DNA of 64,000 bases, taken from NCBI GenBank assembly GCA_012862575.1, contig BLSF01000020.1:496001-560000 (forward strand), given 5' to 3'. Positions 49,610 through 59,900 of the stretch are shown here, piece after piece. The notes beneath the pieces were generated by a model. That model had not been told where the DNA came from. It saw only the letters and a list, made by a program, of their open reading frames with translations, and did no database searches. Origin of the DNA: Parietichytrium sp. I65-24A. Lineage: Eukaryota > Sar > Bigyra > Thraustochytrida > Thraustochytriidae. The translations under genes were made by a program, and so were the position numbers. Each line of letters starts with the position of its first letter. The first letter of the stretch is position 1.

Positions 49610-52321
49610 TCAAGAGAAACATGGACTTTGCTGGCCAGTCTGTTGAACATACCATGAATTGATCTTACTATCCATGGAATCTGCAATCACGGCTTCTGTT
49701 GGTAAGACACCTTTAGTAGAGCGAACTTCTTTTCCCCAAGTCTTTTGCAATTTCTCAAGAGGTTGCTGCACCGAGTCGCAAAGAACGCTGGCTTTCCCGC
49801 CTTGGGTTAGATAGGTGTTTTGAAACAAAATGATTCCTGTGGGGGCACCACAACCGCCATTAAAGCTTCCAACCTTCTCCTTGCAGGAGCCGTGGCAGTC
49901 GCGAAGGAAGCAGACGTTATTAGAGTACTCGTGCGCATGGCCGGGCTGGAAGGTGTCAACGTTGAAACAGTTTTGCCCATCGTAAGCTCGAACGATCACG
50001 AGGTTGTCCTGGAATTTTGAATCGTGACCCCCATAGTCCATCTTAAAGCCGTCACCAAAGAATACATTGTCCACAATGTGATAAAAGGATGACCCATCGT
50101 CATTGTCTACGCCTTGGCTCGCCCCATAATTTGCGACAATAAAGTTTCGTTTAACAAAGTTTGGCGGCGTGTCGAAGCCGTATCTACCAGTGCTATCCCA
50201 AAGAAATGGCTGGCGATCCCACGAGTTGATCGCGCCGTGATCGCCGCTCTCTCTGCATGTATTAAACATCAGATTTCCAGTAACTAAATTGTTCCCTCCA
50301 AACCCGTCGTTGAAATTTACCGCAGCACGAGGCAAATTGAAGAAAAGGTTGTCTCGCAACTCTGTTTCGCAGGCCTTAGCTTGAAACCATGGGCTACTCT
50401 GCTTTTCATACATGCCAATTTCGCGAACAACGTTCCGGACGACCTTTGTTCTTCTCGGCTGCAATCCATGCCGGCCATCCCACTTGTCGGTCGCCCCCCA
50501 GGCAGCCATCGCGCTATCCCCAATCCAGCTGAACTCGTTGTCTCGGATGAGCACGTCTCGAGTGCGGCCAAGCAATATAAGGGCGTTTCCGTCAAGGCGG
50601 GTGAACGTGGATCGCTGGATAGTGATGTCTGAACTGTTCGAAACCATCAGTGCTGCGCCTTTGTACAGAGACCAGTCGCCGCCAGACGGAACGCCGTGCT
50701 TCTTCATGTGCGTGCGAACAGAGTCTCGAAAGCCGATATTTGAGATGGTCACACCCCTTGCTCCGTCGACATTAATAAGTGTTTCCAAGTGGGGGATCAC
50801 CAAAGAGAGCTTATCGTCTGACGACGAAAATATTGGGTCTGAAGCATTCAAGAGGAGAGCAACAGAATTATTCTTGGAAAAATAAAAGAACTCCCCTGGG
50901 ATATCAAGTTCTTCTAACACATTCTCCACATACCAGCGCCCGCTGATTAGCCGCGTGTCCTTCTCTCCTGTTTTTCGACACCAGGACCCGGCATAACCAC
51001 ACTGATCGCACCGACACCAAGATCGCCCCCCTTGACTTCCCCCTCCCGGAGCAAACTTGAGCATGCCTTCGTCAGCATCGTGCGACTCTACCTCCCACGC
51101 GTTTGTGAACCAAGATTGTCCATGCCATGCATGCACGATAGCCCCGGAGGGGTCAGACCAAGTTTGTATTCTCGCACCAGAGCCAGTTCCGTTTTTGTAG
51201 TAGGCAAGGCCAACAGGGAGCCCGACAGATCCGGCCAATGCAAATTGTTGGTCCACAAATGCCCAGCCCCCAGCAGAGGCGTTTCCGCACCAATATGATT
51301 CCCCGTAGGATGTGTCCCACACTTCGTCGCACATCCCGCCTGATCCAGATGTGAACTGGTTGTACGTGGGCATAGTTGAATCGGTTTTCTGAAAGCCGGT
51401 TGGGTTGTCCTTCCTCCGAAGGTCGACGAAGGTGAAGTTTGGCGGGTCTTTTGGCGTTGGCTTAACCCATTCGCGCACCTCTGATGCTCCAACGCTCACG
51501 TGGACTTGGGCTGGACTCGCGTAGCCCCACTGATCGCGTTCCACGTCACCATTGGGCCATCGAGCGGCTTGGTACCTCACATGTGGGTTTAGGCGGAAGA
51601 GTCCTGGTACAGATGAGAGACTGTTAGGGAGCTTGAACGTCACTTGCCGGACGTCGGCGTTCTCCCCTAAGGTCGTTGCCTTGTCAATCTCGTGCTGCTC
51701 AATGTCGATTCGAATTCCGCCGCTCAGCCAGGTCTTCTCGCCCCCCTCAGCGCCCCGAAGCTCTAATCCAGCGTCTTCATCAGTGAGCTGAATGGCTTCT
51801 TCGAGAAAGTAGAAGCCTGGGCTGAGTTGCACGATCTTGCACCTCCCGGGAGGCGTCTTCCGAAGTTTGTGGATTGCGCTCGTCAGAGACTCTACATCGT
51901 CTACGTCTACCACCTCACAGTCGCGACCTTTTCCAAGCTCCTCTTCCTGCTGCAAGCCGGACAATGCTTCCAAATCCAACTCGTCTCTGAGCCCGGGCTG
52001 CCTCTTTACTGCCTCTTCGGGACGCAACCCGACGCTTGCGCGCCACTTTTTCCGCGCTTCCAACGCATCCTGCATTGACACCGCACAGGTCTTCTTCAAT
52101 TCCAGGCTGTCATAAAGATCGGCGGGCTCCGCAGTGAGGATCGGCGAGAATTGAAATGCCATCATTCGCATCCTACATTCCAGCTGCTCCGAGCCATTTA
52201 CTCCGGCGAATCGTTCCGATACGAGCCCCTCCGGGATCCACGTTCCCGCCGCAGTTTGCGTCTTCAAGGCCACGAACAGACCCGCAATTGCGCTGCCCAG
52301 CATTCCCTGGCTCCACATCAT
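49610..52321 (-). CDS. Secreted right-handed parallel beta-helix protein, GH141-like
   Basis: This is a 903-residue protein with a signal peptide (MMWSQGMLGSAIAGLFVALKT, cleavage near AAG). Residues about 135-200 show the strand-turn pattern at the start of a beta-helix (CKIVQLSPGFYFLEEAIQL). The segment VRYQAARWPNG (about 250) matches the N-terminal R-x-ARxPN motif of GH141-type glycosidases. Residues about 525-780 carry beta-helix coils (ISNIGFRDS, ITIQRSTFTRLDGNALILLG, VLIRDNEFSWIGDSAMAAWG, LVTGNLMFNTC). The cysteines and tryptophans suit an extracellular enzyme acting on polysaccharide. The exact activity cannot be assigned; pectate-lyase-like is the alternative. The ATG at 52321 fits the signal peptide. 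Confidence 0.8.
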   Translation of the reverse strand: MMWSQGMLGSAIAGLFVALKTQTAAGTWIPEGLVSERFAGVNGSEQLECRMRMMAFQFSPILTAEPADLYDSLELKKTCAVSMQDALEARKKWRASVGLRPEEAVKRQPGLRDELDLEALSGLQQEEELGKGRDCEVVDVDDVESLTSAIHKLRKTPPGRCKIVQLSPGFYFLEEAIQLTDEDAGLELRGAEGGEKTWLSGGIRIDIEQHEIDKATTLGENADVRQVTFKLPNSLSSVPGLFRLNPHVRYQAARWPNGDVERDQWGYASPAQVHVSVGASEVREWVKPTPKDPPNFTFVDLRRKDNPTGFQKTDSTMPTYNQFTSGSGGMCDEVWDTSYGESYWCGNASAGGWAFVDQQFALAGSVGLPVGLAYYKNGTGSGARIQTWSDPSGAIVHAWHGQSWFTNAWEVESHDADEGMLKFAPGGGSQGGRSWCRCDQCGYAGSWCRKTGEKDTRLISGRWYVENVLEELDIPGEFFYFSKNNSVALLLNASDPIFSSSDDKLSLVIPHLETLINVDGARGVTISNIGFRDSVRTHMKKHGVPSGGDWSLYKGAALMVSNSSDITIQRSTFTRLDGNALILLGRTRDVLIRDNEFSWIGDSAMAAWGATDKWDGRHGLQPRRTKVVRNVVREIGMYEKQSSPWFQAKACETELRDNLFFNLPRAAVNFNDGFGGNNLVTGNLMFNTCRESGDHGAINSWDRQPFLWDSTGRYGFDTPPNFVKRNFIVANYGASQGVDNDDGSSFYHIVDNVFFGDGFKMDYGGHDSKFQDNLVIVRAYDGQNCFNVDTFQPGHAHEYSNNVCFLRDCHGSCKEKVGSFNGGCGAPTGIILFQNTYLTQGGKASVLCDSVQQPLEKLQKTWGKEVRSTKGVLPTEAVIADSMDSKINSWYVQQTGQQSPCFS

Positions 52322-52782
52322 TCGCCTTCAAGACACTCGCACTCTCCTTTTCGTCTTCTTGTTCTCCGAATACTTGGAGCTTTTACGCCCCAGCGGCAGC
52401 GATCTCACCCTCTCGAACTCTCTTCCTTAACTCTTCCTGCTCGCAGCTCTACCGACGCACTTACAAAAGAGAGTCTCTTCTGCTCTTGTGTTCTTACAGT
52501 CTCCAGCTCCCGACTCGAGCCTCGAGCCTCGCATGGACTTGATGACTTGAATGACAGTGAAGACGGTTGTTGCCAAGTCTTGCCAATGGCAAAGATAAAG
52601 ATAATTCTTTTTCCTTTATATATAAAAGAAGATGGTAGATAGATCAAAGCAAACTATTGGCTTATAAATTCTGTTATTCTGTTATACTGATCTTGATCAA
52701 GATCATCATCATTACAAGGACTTCCTAGCGCCATAACGGGNGAAACGATGCAAACTCCGACTTTTGGTTCTTTCTATATGGA
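52322..52782. other. Divergent intergenic region containing an ambiguous base
   Basis: This is the 5' flank of the beta-helix gene. It holds an AT-rich stretch at about 52605-52630, TTGATCAAGATCATC near 52692-52706 and a single N at 52741, the only ambiguous base in the window. The N may mark an assembly join, so sequence may be missing here. Confidence 0.6.
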
Positions 52783-53808
52783 ATGGAAGATGGATCTGTG
52801 CAGGTGCATGTTTTGGACTACTCTTCTGGATGGATGTCGCCTCCCCAGGTGTCACGACTCCCAGATATTGAAGGTGTACACGAACAGATCGTTAAATTTC
52901 AGTGCTCGTATCAAGATCAAGATCACGAGCAGACACGAATAATTTGGTTTTACACTGCCCCGCTAAATGGAACTGGTTATACTGCGCATGAGCTTTTAGT
53001 TGATGTGCAGAGTATGGAAATTGTCCAACGCAACGTTTTCGAAGGCATCTGGTCCGTAACTGATGACTTCGTAGAGTTCTGTGATGGGCGCTTACTCTAT
53101 CGGAGTTCTGATGCGCTCCTTACCACGGAACTGGAGTGGTACGGTAAGGATTATGGGGAACTCGGCGTCTTGACCCATTCAGGTGAGCTCAAGTTTTTCT
53201 CAACCTGGGACCCTACCGGGAACGCAACGTACACGCATTCAATTTACGGGGTCAAGTCCATCATTTCAAGACGCGGAAGAGACCAGATCTTGTTTCAGAA
53301 TGGAACCGTCACTCCTTTTAGAGAATCTCTCCGTTACAACAGCTTATGGCAGCAACATGGCGTGCACTCTGCTTTGTGCACTCGCCACAGAGGATGTGTT
53401 TCAATCATGCAAGACACCTCACTCCGGATGTGGGAGGAAGACTATCCAGCTAACAAGGACCTCGCTTTAAAAGGCGTGAATGCATTCGAGCTTTTGGCTA
53501 GTTATTTTTCTATTGTGGCTTTCGAAGACGAAGACCGCACGGGCGCTGTTCTGGTCACAGAGAGGCAAGTTTTTCAACTCACCTTTCCACCAACTTCCTC
53601 ACGAGCTCCAACTAGCTCACCTCCTGACGAAGTTGTTCCAACACCCTCATCTGGTGGCAAAAATAAAGTTTCAGCAGGGATCATCGTCGGCGCAGTGCTT
53701 GGTGGACTTGCAGTCGGAGTTCTTTCGGCCTTTGCCGGCAAGAAATTCTTCAAGCTCGTACGTGATGACGACGAACAAACCAAGCTTGATCTCGCTCATC
53801 AGATATAA
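52783..53808 (+). CDS. Single-pass membrane protein with propeller-like ectodomain, probably 5'-incomplete
   Basis: 341 residues from the first ATG. However, the frame stays open upstream through the N at 52741 back to a TAG at 52726, and the extra codons (DFWFFLYGMEDGSVQVHVLD) continue the beta-strand pattern, so the real N-terminus is probably lost or lies across the join. The body shows repeated strand motifs with W and D (VQVHVLDYSSGW, LGVLTHSGELKFFSTWD, GCVSIMQDTSLRMWEEDY), resembling blades of a beta-propeller. A Ser/Thr/Pro-rich stalk (about 270-295), a membrane segment (AGIIVGAVLGGLAVGVLSAFAG, about 299-320) and a short acidic tail follow. The family is not recognised. Confidence 0.6.
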   Translation: MEDGSVQVHVLDYSSGWMSPPQVSRLPDIEGVHEQIVKFQCSYQDQDHEQTRIIWFYTAPLNGTGYTAHELLVDVQSMEIVQRNVFEGIWSVTDDFVEFCDGRLLYRSSDALLTTELEWYGKDYGELGVLTHSGELKFFSTWDPTGNATYTHSIYGVKSIISRRGRDQILFQNGTVTPFRESLRYNSLWQQHGVHSALCTRHRGCVSIMQDTSLRMWEEDYPANKDLALKGVNAFELLASYFSIVAFEDEDRTGAVLVTERQVFQLTFPPTSSRAPTSSPPDEVVPTPSSGGKNKVSAGIIVGAVLGGLAVGVLSAFAGKKFFKLVRDDDEQTKLDLAHQI

Positions 53809-54060
53809 ATTCCAAGCTCGTTCAGCTTCTTCGATCAATAGAGAACGCGAAGTCGATGACTCTGTGCTGCTGGCTCGCGCTGGGCTGTTATCGATTATGT
53901 ATCCATGCATCCCGTTCTGACAAAAGAACTAGGAAAGCCCTTGTAATTTTGATAATAGTTTGCTTGCACGATTAAAGAGGGGATGATGGCAACGACACTT
54001 TTACTTTGTTGTTGTGATTTCGTGTTCTACGTTTGTATTGTGTTCATGTGGTGGTGGAGC

Positions 54061-55919
54061 TCAGGCTGGTTTAGCGATAACGCGGACTCCGCTGGCGCTC
54101 AAGTTTTCGGAGCTCAAGTTAAAGTTGTCGTCATAAAGGACACGCAGAGCGATTTCGACGGCTCCGACTCCAAAGCACTCTTCCACAGAACGCAAGTCAG
54201 GCGCGAAATTGACGCCGATAAGTTTTGGTTGCACCGAACCATCAGAGTTCTTGGCCGGAATCCAGTCTATGCCGTACACAGCGCGGAACTTCTCCCAGTG
54301 CATTTCTGCCGCGCCTTTGTGCTCCCCGACGGCTTGCCAAATCATCTTGGCGAAGCCGGTGAACATATCAGTACACATGCCAGCAAGGCGGTCACTCACA
54401 ACTTGCGAGTCCCATCCCGAAACTTTGCTAGCAATGTCAGCCGAGGTAATTTTCTGACTCTCTGCCTCGGTCATCCGTTCAGCAGCGAGTGAAGATGCGT
54501 CAGTGTTCTGAGTTTGCGCTTCACTGAGAGGAATGTCTGCGACTCGTCCATAAAAGCTTGTCAGTAGGTACGCCGAAAGAGGGGTGAAGGATTTAACGAG
54601 GACAATTGATCTGCAATCGAGCTTGTGGCCATCAACGAGCGCAGGCTCAGGGCAGTCTTGTTGCGCTACAACCTTCCCGTCGAGGGCCAAACTTGCAAAA
54701 ACGTGCCTTGCGTTCTCTGCAAACCACACGCCGTGAGAGTAACTGGAGAGCGAGGACTTTATGCACCATCTAGAGTCTGTACCTTGCCCGTCTGATGGGC
54801 AGGTGCTCTCCACAAACCTGGCGAGGCCTTCCGTGGAGCCAAGATCCTAGGAGGGTGTTTGGAGCAAACAAACAAAGAAACAAACAGCAGAGAGAGTCAG
54901 TCCGTGCTTGACCACGTTTGCACTGAAAACCACAGAGACAACCTCACCAACTTACATAACTCGGCAGGTACCACGGTGCAGATCTCGCGTTGCAGTACTT
55001 TTCGAGTGTCTGGCACAGCAAATCCTTCTGCACAAAGCCACCTTCGAAAGGGAACTGTGCCACGTACACGGGCAAGCCAGCGTCAAATTCCGCAAAATCC
55101 GCGATCCGCTGCGAAATGTGCCACACCTCCGCTTCGCCCGCTTTGTGCGCCGTCTTAAAGAAACCCGACGCCTCCACCGCCTTCTGCACGGCCGCCTGGT
55201 CCGTGAACACCGCCATTTCTGCCGGCGGCTTCTTCTCCACTCGCACGCCGAGAACGAGATTCTCTTGTCCGTTCGCCTCGCTCATTTCTGCGCCGTCCCG
55301 CGTCTTTTGCGCTGCTTCAAGTGCCTGGCGCAGCACATTCCTGCTTAGTTCAAGGTCATGGCGGTTTCTAAAGAACCCTTCCTCACCCAGCGGGCTGCAT
55401 CGCGCAGCGGCGAGGACCCTGATGGCTCGCACAAGCGGCGAGCAATTCCCATGCGAAAACGCCGGCGCCCAGTTCCTCGCAAGCGGCTGGCCTTCGCGCC
55501 ATGCCGTTCGTGGCCAAAACACCGCCAAGCCGCCCAGCTTGTCCACGTGCGCCCATCCAATCTCCGCCTCCTCCGCATCGTGCGCGCAGTGCGCTAGCGC
55601 CTCCACGCTTTCAGCGTACCGTGGCCGCGCACCCCCAGCTTCTCGCCGGCAAAACACCATCTGCGGCTTCGCGGACAGACTGTCCGCAAGTGACCGGGAC
55701 GGGGACGGGGACGGTTGAGATGGCGGCGAGGGGCACGACCCAGACGGCGCTCTCCTCGTCGACGGAGTCAAGTGCAACGCAGCGGCCGGCGGAGTCCAGC
55801 GCGACGGGAGGGCCGCGCCTTTCAGTGTCCGCAAGCGCGGACATGAGCTGCCCCGCGAGCTTGAGAGGGAACCCTGCGCCAGGCTGGCTCAGCACGGCAC
55901 CTGCGGCTGCGGCTGCCAT
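54061..55919 (-). CDS. TTLL12: TTLL12-like protein (tubulin tyrosine ligase-like), probably catalytically impaired
   Basis: The last exon is 54061-54846, the intron is 54847-54955 (GTAAGT...CTCCTAG) and the upstream exon ends at 54956. Start ATG 55919 (MAAAAAG) is in another frame from the upstream exon. The frame changes between about 55740 and 55660, fitted by a short intron (for example 79 bp ending CCGCAG) or an indel near a GTCCCC repeat. Similarity to TTLL12 is collinear: GWAHVDKLGGLAVFWP, VAQFPFEGGFVQKDLL, WYLPSY, KLDCRSIVLVKSFTPLSAYLL and LIGVNFAPD. In active TTL enzymes the last motif reads ExN and the KP of the ATP site is kept; here Glu is Gly and KP is KS, so ligase activity is doubtful. 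About 556 residues if spliced as suggested. Confidence 0.75.
54847..54955 (-). other. Inferred intron in TTLL12-like gene
   Basis: 109 bp on the minus strand, donor AGTTAT|GTAAGT, acceptor CTCCTAG|GATCTT, phase 0. It joins WYLPSY to DLGSTEGLARFVES, as expected from TTLL12. Confidence 0.8.
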
Positions 55920-56079
55920 GCTCGCGGAGGTTTGAGTGGCTGACTGACTGACTGACTGACTGAGCGCCGATCTTTTAGCTGCTGCTGCTGCTGCTGCTGC
56001 TTGCGAGGTCGATCGTGAGTTATTGAACTCTAACGTTTCCCGATGCGTCTCGCTGTTTCCCACCAGCTGGATCCTTATC

Positions 56080-56126
56080 CTTTGACCCTTTGACCCTTTG
56101 ACCGTTTTACGCTTTTACGCTTTTAC
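56080..56126. repeat. Two adjacent tandem octamer arrays (CTTTGACC, then GCTTTTAC)
   Basis: Three perfect copies of CTTTGACC (56080-56103) are followed directly by about three copies of GCTTTTAC (the first lacking one base). The period is 8 bp in both, with different sequence. Confidence 0.85.
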
Positions 56127-56221
56127 CAAGTTTCAAAGTTTCCCCTCTATCGCTCTCAGCTTTCGGAGAGTGGACACTTCTGAAGTTCTGAATTCTGACA
56201 AGTACAAAACTGCTTCTCTAT

Positions 56222-56274
56222 TTCGTTCTTTCTTTTTCTCGTTCTTTCTCTCTTTCTTTCTTTCTTTCTTCCGA
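56222..56274. repeat. CTTT microsatellite
   Basis: A pyrimidine tract of TTCTTTC/CTTT units, in the intergenic region. Confidence 0.75.
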
Positions 56275-56915
56275 GCGCTCTCCTCACGCACTTCTCTGAA
56301 ACGGAACTGGCTCTATACTCTGCTCAACTTATCGTGCTCGAGTATCCTCGAGTGCTCCAACCGCTAGTGTATCCTCTAGCCAGCCATACGCTCTCGGGTT
56401 ATACCACGTGCTAGGAAGTGTAGGAGGTGTTAAGTAGGATTAGAGAATGTTAAGGATGGCGGAGGTTCTAGTGGCCGTGGCTTTTCGTTCCGCACTTATA
56501 AGTGGACTTTGTTATATTCTGTATCGGACGGGCGGTGCGAATTTGTTGATGGTTATAGATTCGTTTTGTTCAAGACTTGGTAGTTGACGGTGCTGGCCAG
56601 ATCGGATGCACAGCTCTTTGGTATTTCTGCGCGGCGAACTGTCGGGGAGCATGTTGAGGTTTGATGATTTGAAGAATTTATACGGATTCCTGGTGTCGTT
56701 GTGCATGGATCAACGATATGCTAGCGTTTCTTCACTTCCCTCGAAAGTGCACGGCTTGTTGAACTGGATGAGATGTACTTGACGTTATTTGGGTGTTGAT
56801 GTTTGGGCTTCAAGGAGTAGTAATGGTACAAACGCCGAAATGCTCCTTTCGGGAGCCGATGAGAAAGGTATAAATGGTACAAGACATTTGTGTGTTTTGT
56901 TTCATGAAAAGCAAT

Positions 56916-59900
56916 TTATTCCTCATTGTCAGAATCCGTAAACGATTGCTGCGCGAGAGTCTTGCGCGCATACTCGGCCACGGAGCGGCCCGTCGCAGGA
57001 ACGCTACAGCCCTTGACGAAATCGCGGATAACGTCGCCGTCAGCGGACTTGGCAGCCAGCAGGAGAGCCATGGTCTTGTTCGATCCCCCGGAAATGTTTA
57101 CGTTAATGTCGCGGACGCTCTCAAAAAGCAGAGGGATGACAGCTTGAAGAAGAACCATAGGAGCGGGAGACTCGCTTCGACGAGCTGCGTTTCGAAGACC
57201 CTTCATTGCGGCCTCTTTTAGGTCGGTGTTGTTCCGATCCTTGAGGCTCTCCGAGAACATTTTGGACGCCGCCTGGGCATCAGATGGAGACCCCGCGATA
57301 AGCTCGCCGAGGGATTGCAGCGCAGAAGCCCGCAAAGAAGGGAGGTCTTTGGCCTTGGACTCGGCGTAATAGCCAAAGAGGGCTTCCTTGAACAGCGCCT
57401 GAGTGCTGCCCTTGTCAAACGCGAGCTCTGGCGCATATCGAAGAGCAGCACCGCTGAGCACAATTGCAGCATGTGCATTTACGGTGTCGGCAACCGAAAT
57501 AGACTGCCCAACAAGCTGCTTCACCTTCTCCACAAAGCACTTTTGGAATACCTGCTTCTTGGCATCGTCTTGCAGACAAGCCATAGCCTGACCGAGAGCG
57601 CGAGCGGTGTTGTCGCGAACGTTCGCATCTCGATGGAAGATCAGAATGTCATTATTCAGAGAAGCAATACACTTGTCCATCAATACGGGCGCGGACACTT
57701 TAGAGCCGTTGATGAAGAGTACCGCGCAGAGAGCCCGCAGCGCGGAATCGCGAATTGGCCCTTCGGTGCCCTCCGCTGAGATCGTACCGCAGAGATCAGC
57801 TACCAAGGGGTCCACCCTTGCCGAAAGCTTCATAAGCTTTCTCAGTGCCTGGACTGCACTGCGACGGACGCGGTGGCTCTCGCTGTTCAGCGACTTCACA
57901 AAGGTAGTCTGCAGCTGCGGCAGAAACGGGCGCAGCATAATTCCTCCCTTATCCAATAGCTTGGAAAGAGTTTGAAGAATTGCCACCTTGACTCCGCCTG
58001 GGAATCGATCTCCAACGATACGAATGAGGGGCCCAGTAATCTTGATAACGTAAGGCTTTAGTGCTGCCTCAGAAGTCAAATCTACGAGCTCGCCCAAACC
58101 AAGCGCAGCGGACTCTCTCTGTTCCGGAGAGCCGTTCATCAATGCGTGCTGATAGATTGGCAAAAACGGATCCAACCCTTTTGGCAGGCACAAGGCAGGC
58201 ATGACGTAGCTCTCGCGCTCTGATTCCGAGGACATGCGGTACCTAGCGTCTGATGCAACGCTCTTCAGAGAGTTGCGCATAAAGTCAATATGCGAGATCA
58301 TATCCTCTGCAGGCACAGCTTTGCAAAGCCGAGAGAGTGTGTGCAGCGACTGCTTCATGAGCTCCGTGTCCGTGACCTCTGAAAAACGCTTCAAGATCTC
58401 ACGAAGGATCACCGGGATCAAATCCGAAAAGTCTTCAGACGTTGCCTCGCAGAACTCGCCCACTAGCGCGACAGCCGCGCGACGCTGAGACACCTTGCCT
58501 TCAGTGAGGATGTTAAGAAGCCCAGGTACAAACCAATTGATACCGTCTCCTTCGATATTGGCAGTCAGAGCACTGGCGGCTCTCCAAACATGGGCAGTTT
58601 CAGCCTCGTGCTCACCGCCAGGGCCGCCTCCGCACTGCGACAGTTCCGTAAGAAGGAATGGTTGGATACGGTCAATGTAGTAGTGCAGAACAGGAGCGAT
58701 GGTTTCGCACACCGCGCAAAGCGCTTGCGAATGAAATTCGGTCATTGGCGATACCAGAAGCTTGGGCAGCAAAAGTGGCATGACTTCACGACTACGCTGA
58801 GACAAAATCTTCGTAAGCCCTTCCAAGGCGCGCTCGGACTCTTCGGTGCTTCCCTCCAGGGACTGCAGTAAATTTGGCACAATTTCGTTCACCACCAAAG
58901 ATCCAAGTTGACGATAGAGCGCTCCAAACGCTTCGGCACCAGCAGTTTGAACTTCCTCTATGTCATCACAAAGAGCAACCTGCACAGTACGCGTCAAAAT
59001 CGACACGTAGTGTTCCAAATGTCTGCGGCTAGCTGCACGAATGACAGCAAGGAGCCCCAGAGCAACACCAGTGCGCTCGTCTTCGTTGTCACTTGCAAGG
59101 CCATTCTTGATGATCGGCACGATGTCCGGAAGCACACGCTCACCGAGTTTCTTGACAATGTCTCCGAGGCAGCGTCCGCCCAACTCGCGCTTCTCCTCTT
59201 CCTCACTGGACAGGCAGTCGATAATCTTCGCCATGAGTGGGCTCAAAATCTCGCGCAACGCACGCCCAGTGTTTGGCACCACGTTTTTCCAAACATTCAC
59301 AGCACTCTGTCGGACGACCGCAGAAATGTCGTTTCTCAAAAGATAAAGGGACGCCAGAATATCGTCGCGCTTCTGTCTGCCCAATGCCTTTGCAAGGCTG
59401 TCGTTGATATCTTCGTCCGTACCGTCCTCATCTCCGCCATCCTCACTTTGCGCTTCGACATCAGCATCATCCTCGTCATCAGCTGCATTAATAGCCGCTC
59501 TAGCTTCCGCTGCCGCCCTCGATGCAAATACTGCATCAGCGGATCCCCCGATGCGATACAGCAGATCACCGAGGAGGTGAATCGAACTCTGGCGGATTCG
59601 CCAAAACTTGTCTGCAAGACCGTCCTCCAACACGGGTAGCAATATTGGTGTGTGCTGAATGGCGTGCTGATCCACTATCACCTGGCCAGCCCTCAGAGCC
59701 ACATCCCTCACAAACTCTGACTCGTCCGCGAGGCCGCGAATTACAATAGTCAGCTCCCGCTCGAGCAAGTCGGCGTTGGCTTCCACGCCCAGGCATGGTG
59801 GCAAGAAGACCAAGACCCAAACGCAACCTTCTCTCACAAAAGCTGCATTGTGACGGGCCATTGGAAAAATATTTTCTTCCAGCACCTTGAATGCGTAGTC

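Larger units (their letters stand above)
55920..56915. other. Intergenic region between TTLL12-like and GCN1 genes, repeat-rich
   Basis: 5' flank of TTLL12-like (minus strand) and 3' flank of GCN1. It contains a (TGAC)n run at 55938-55962, (CTG)n at about 55979-56000, two adjacent octamer arrays (56080-56126) and a CTTT-rich tract at about 56222-56274. No gene was recognised. Confidence 0.55.
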
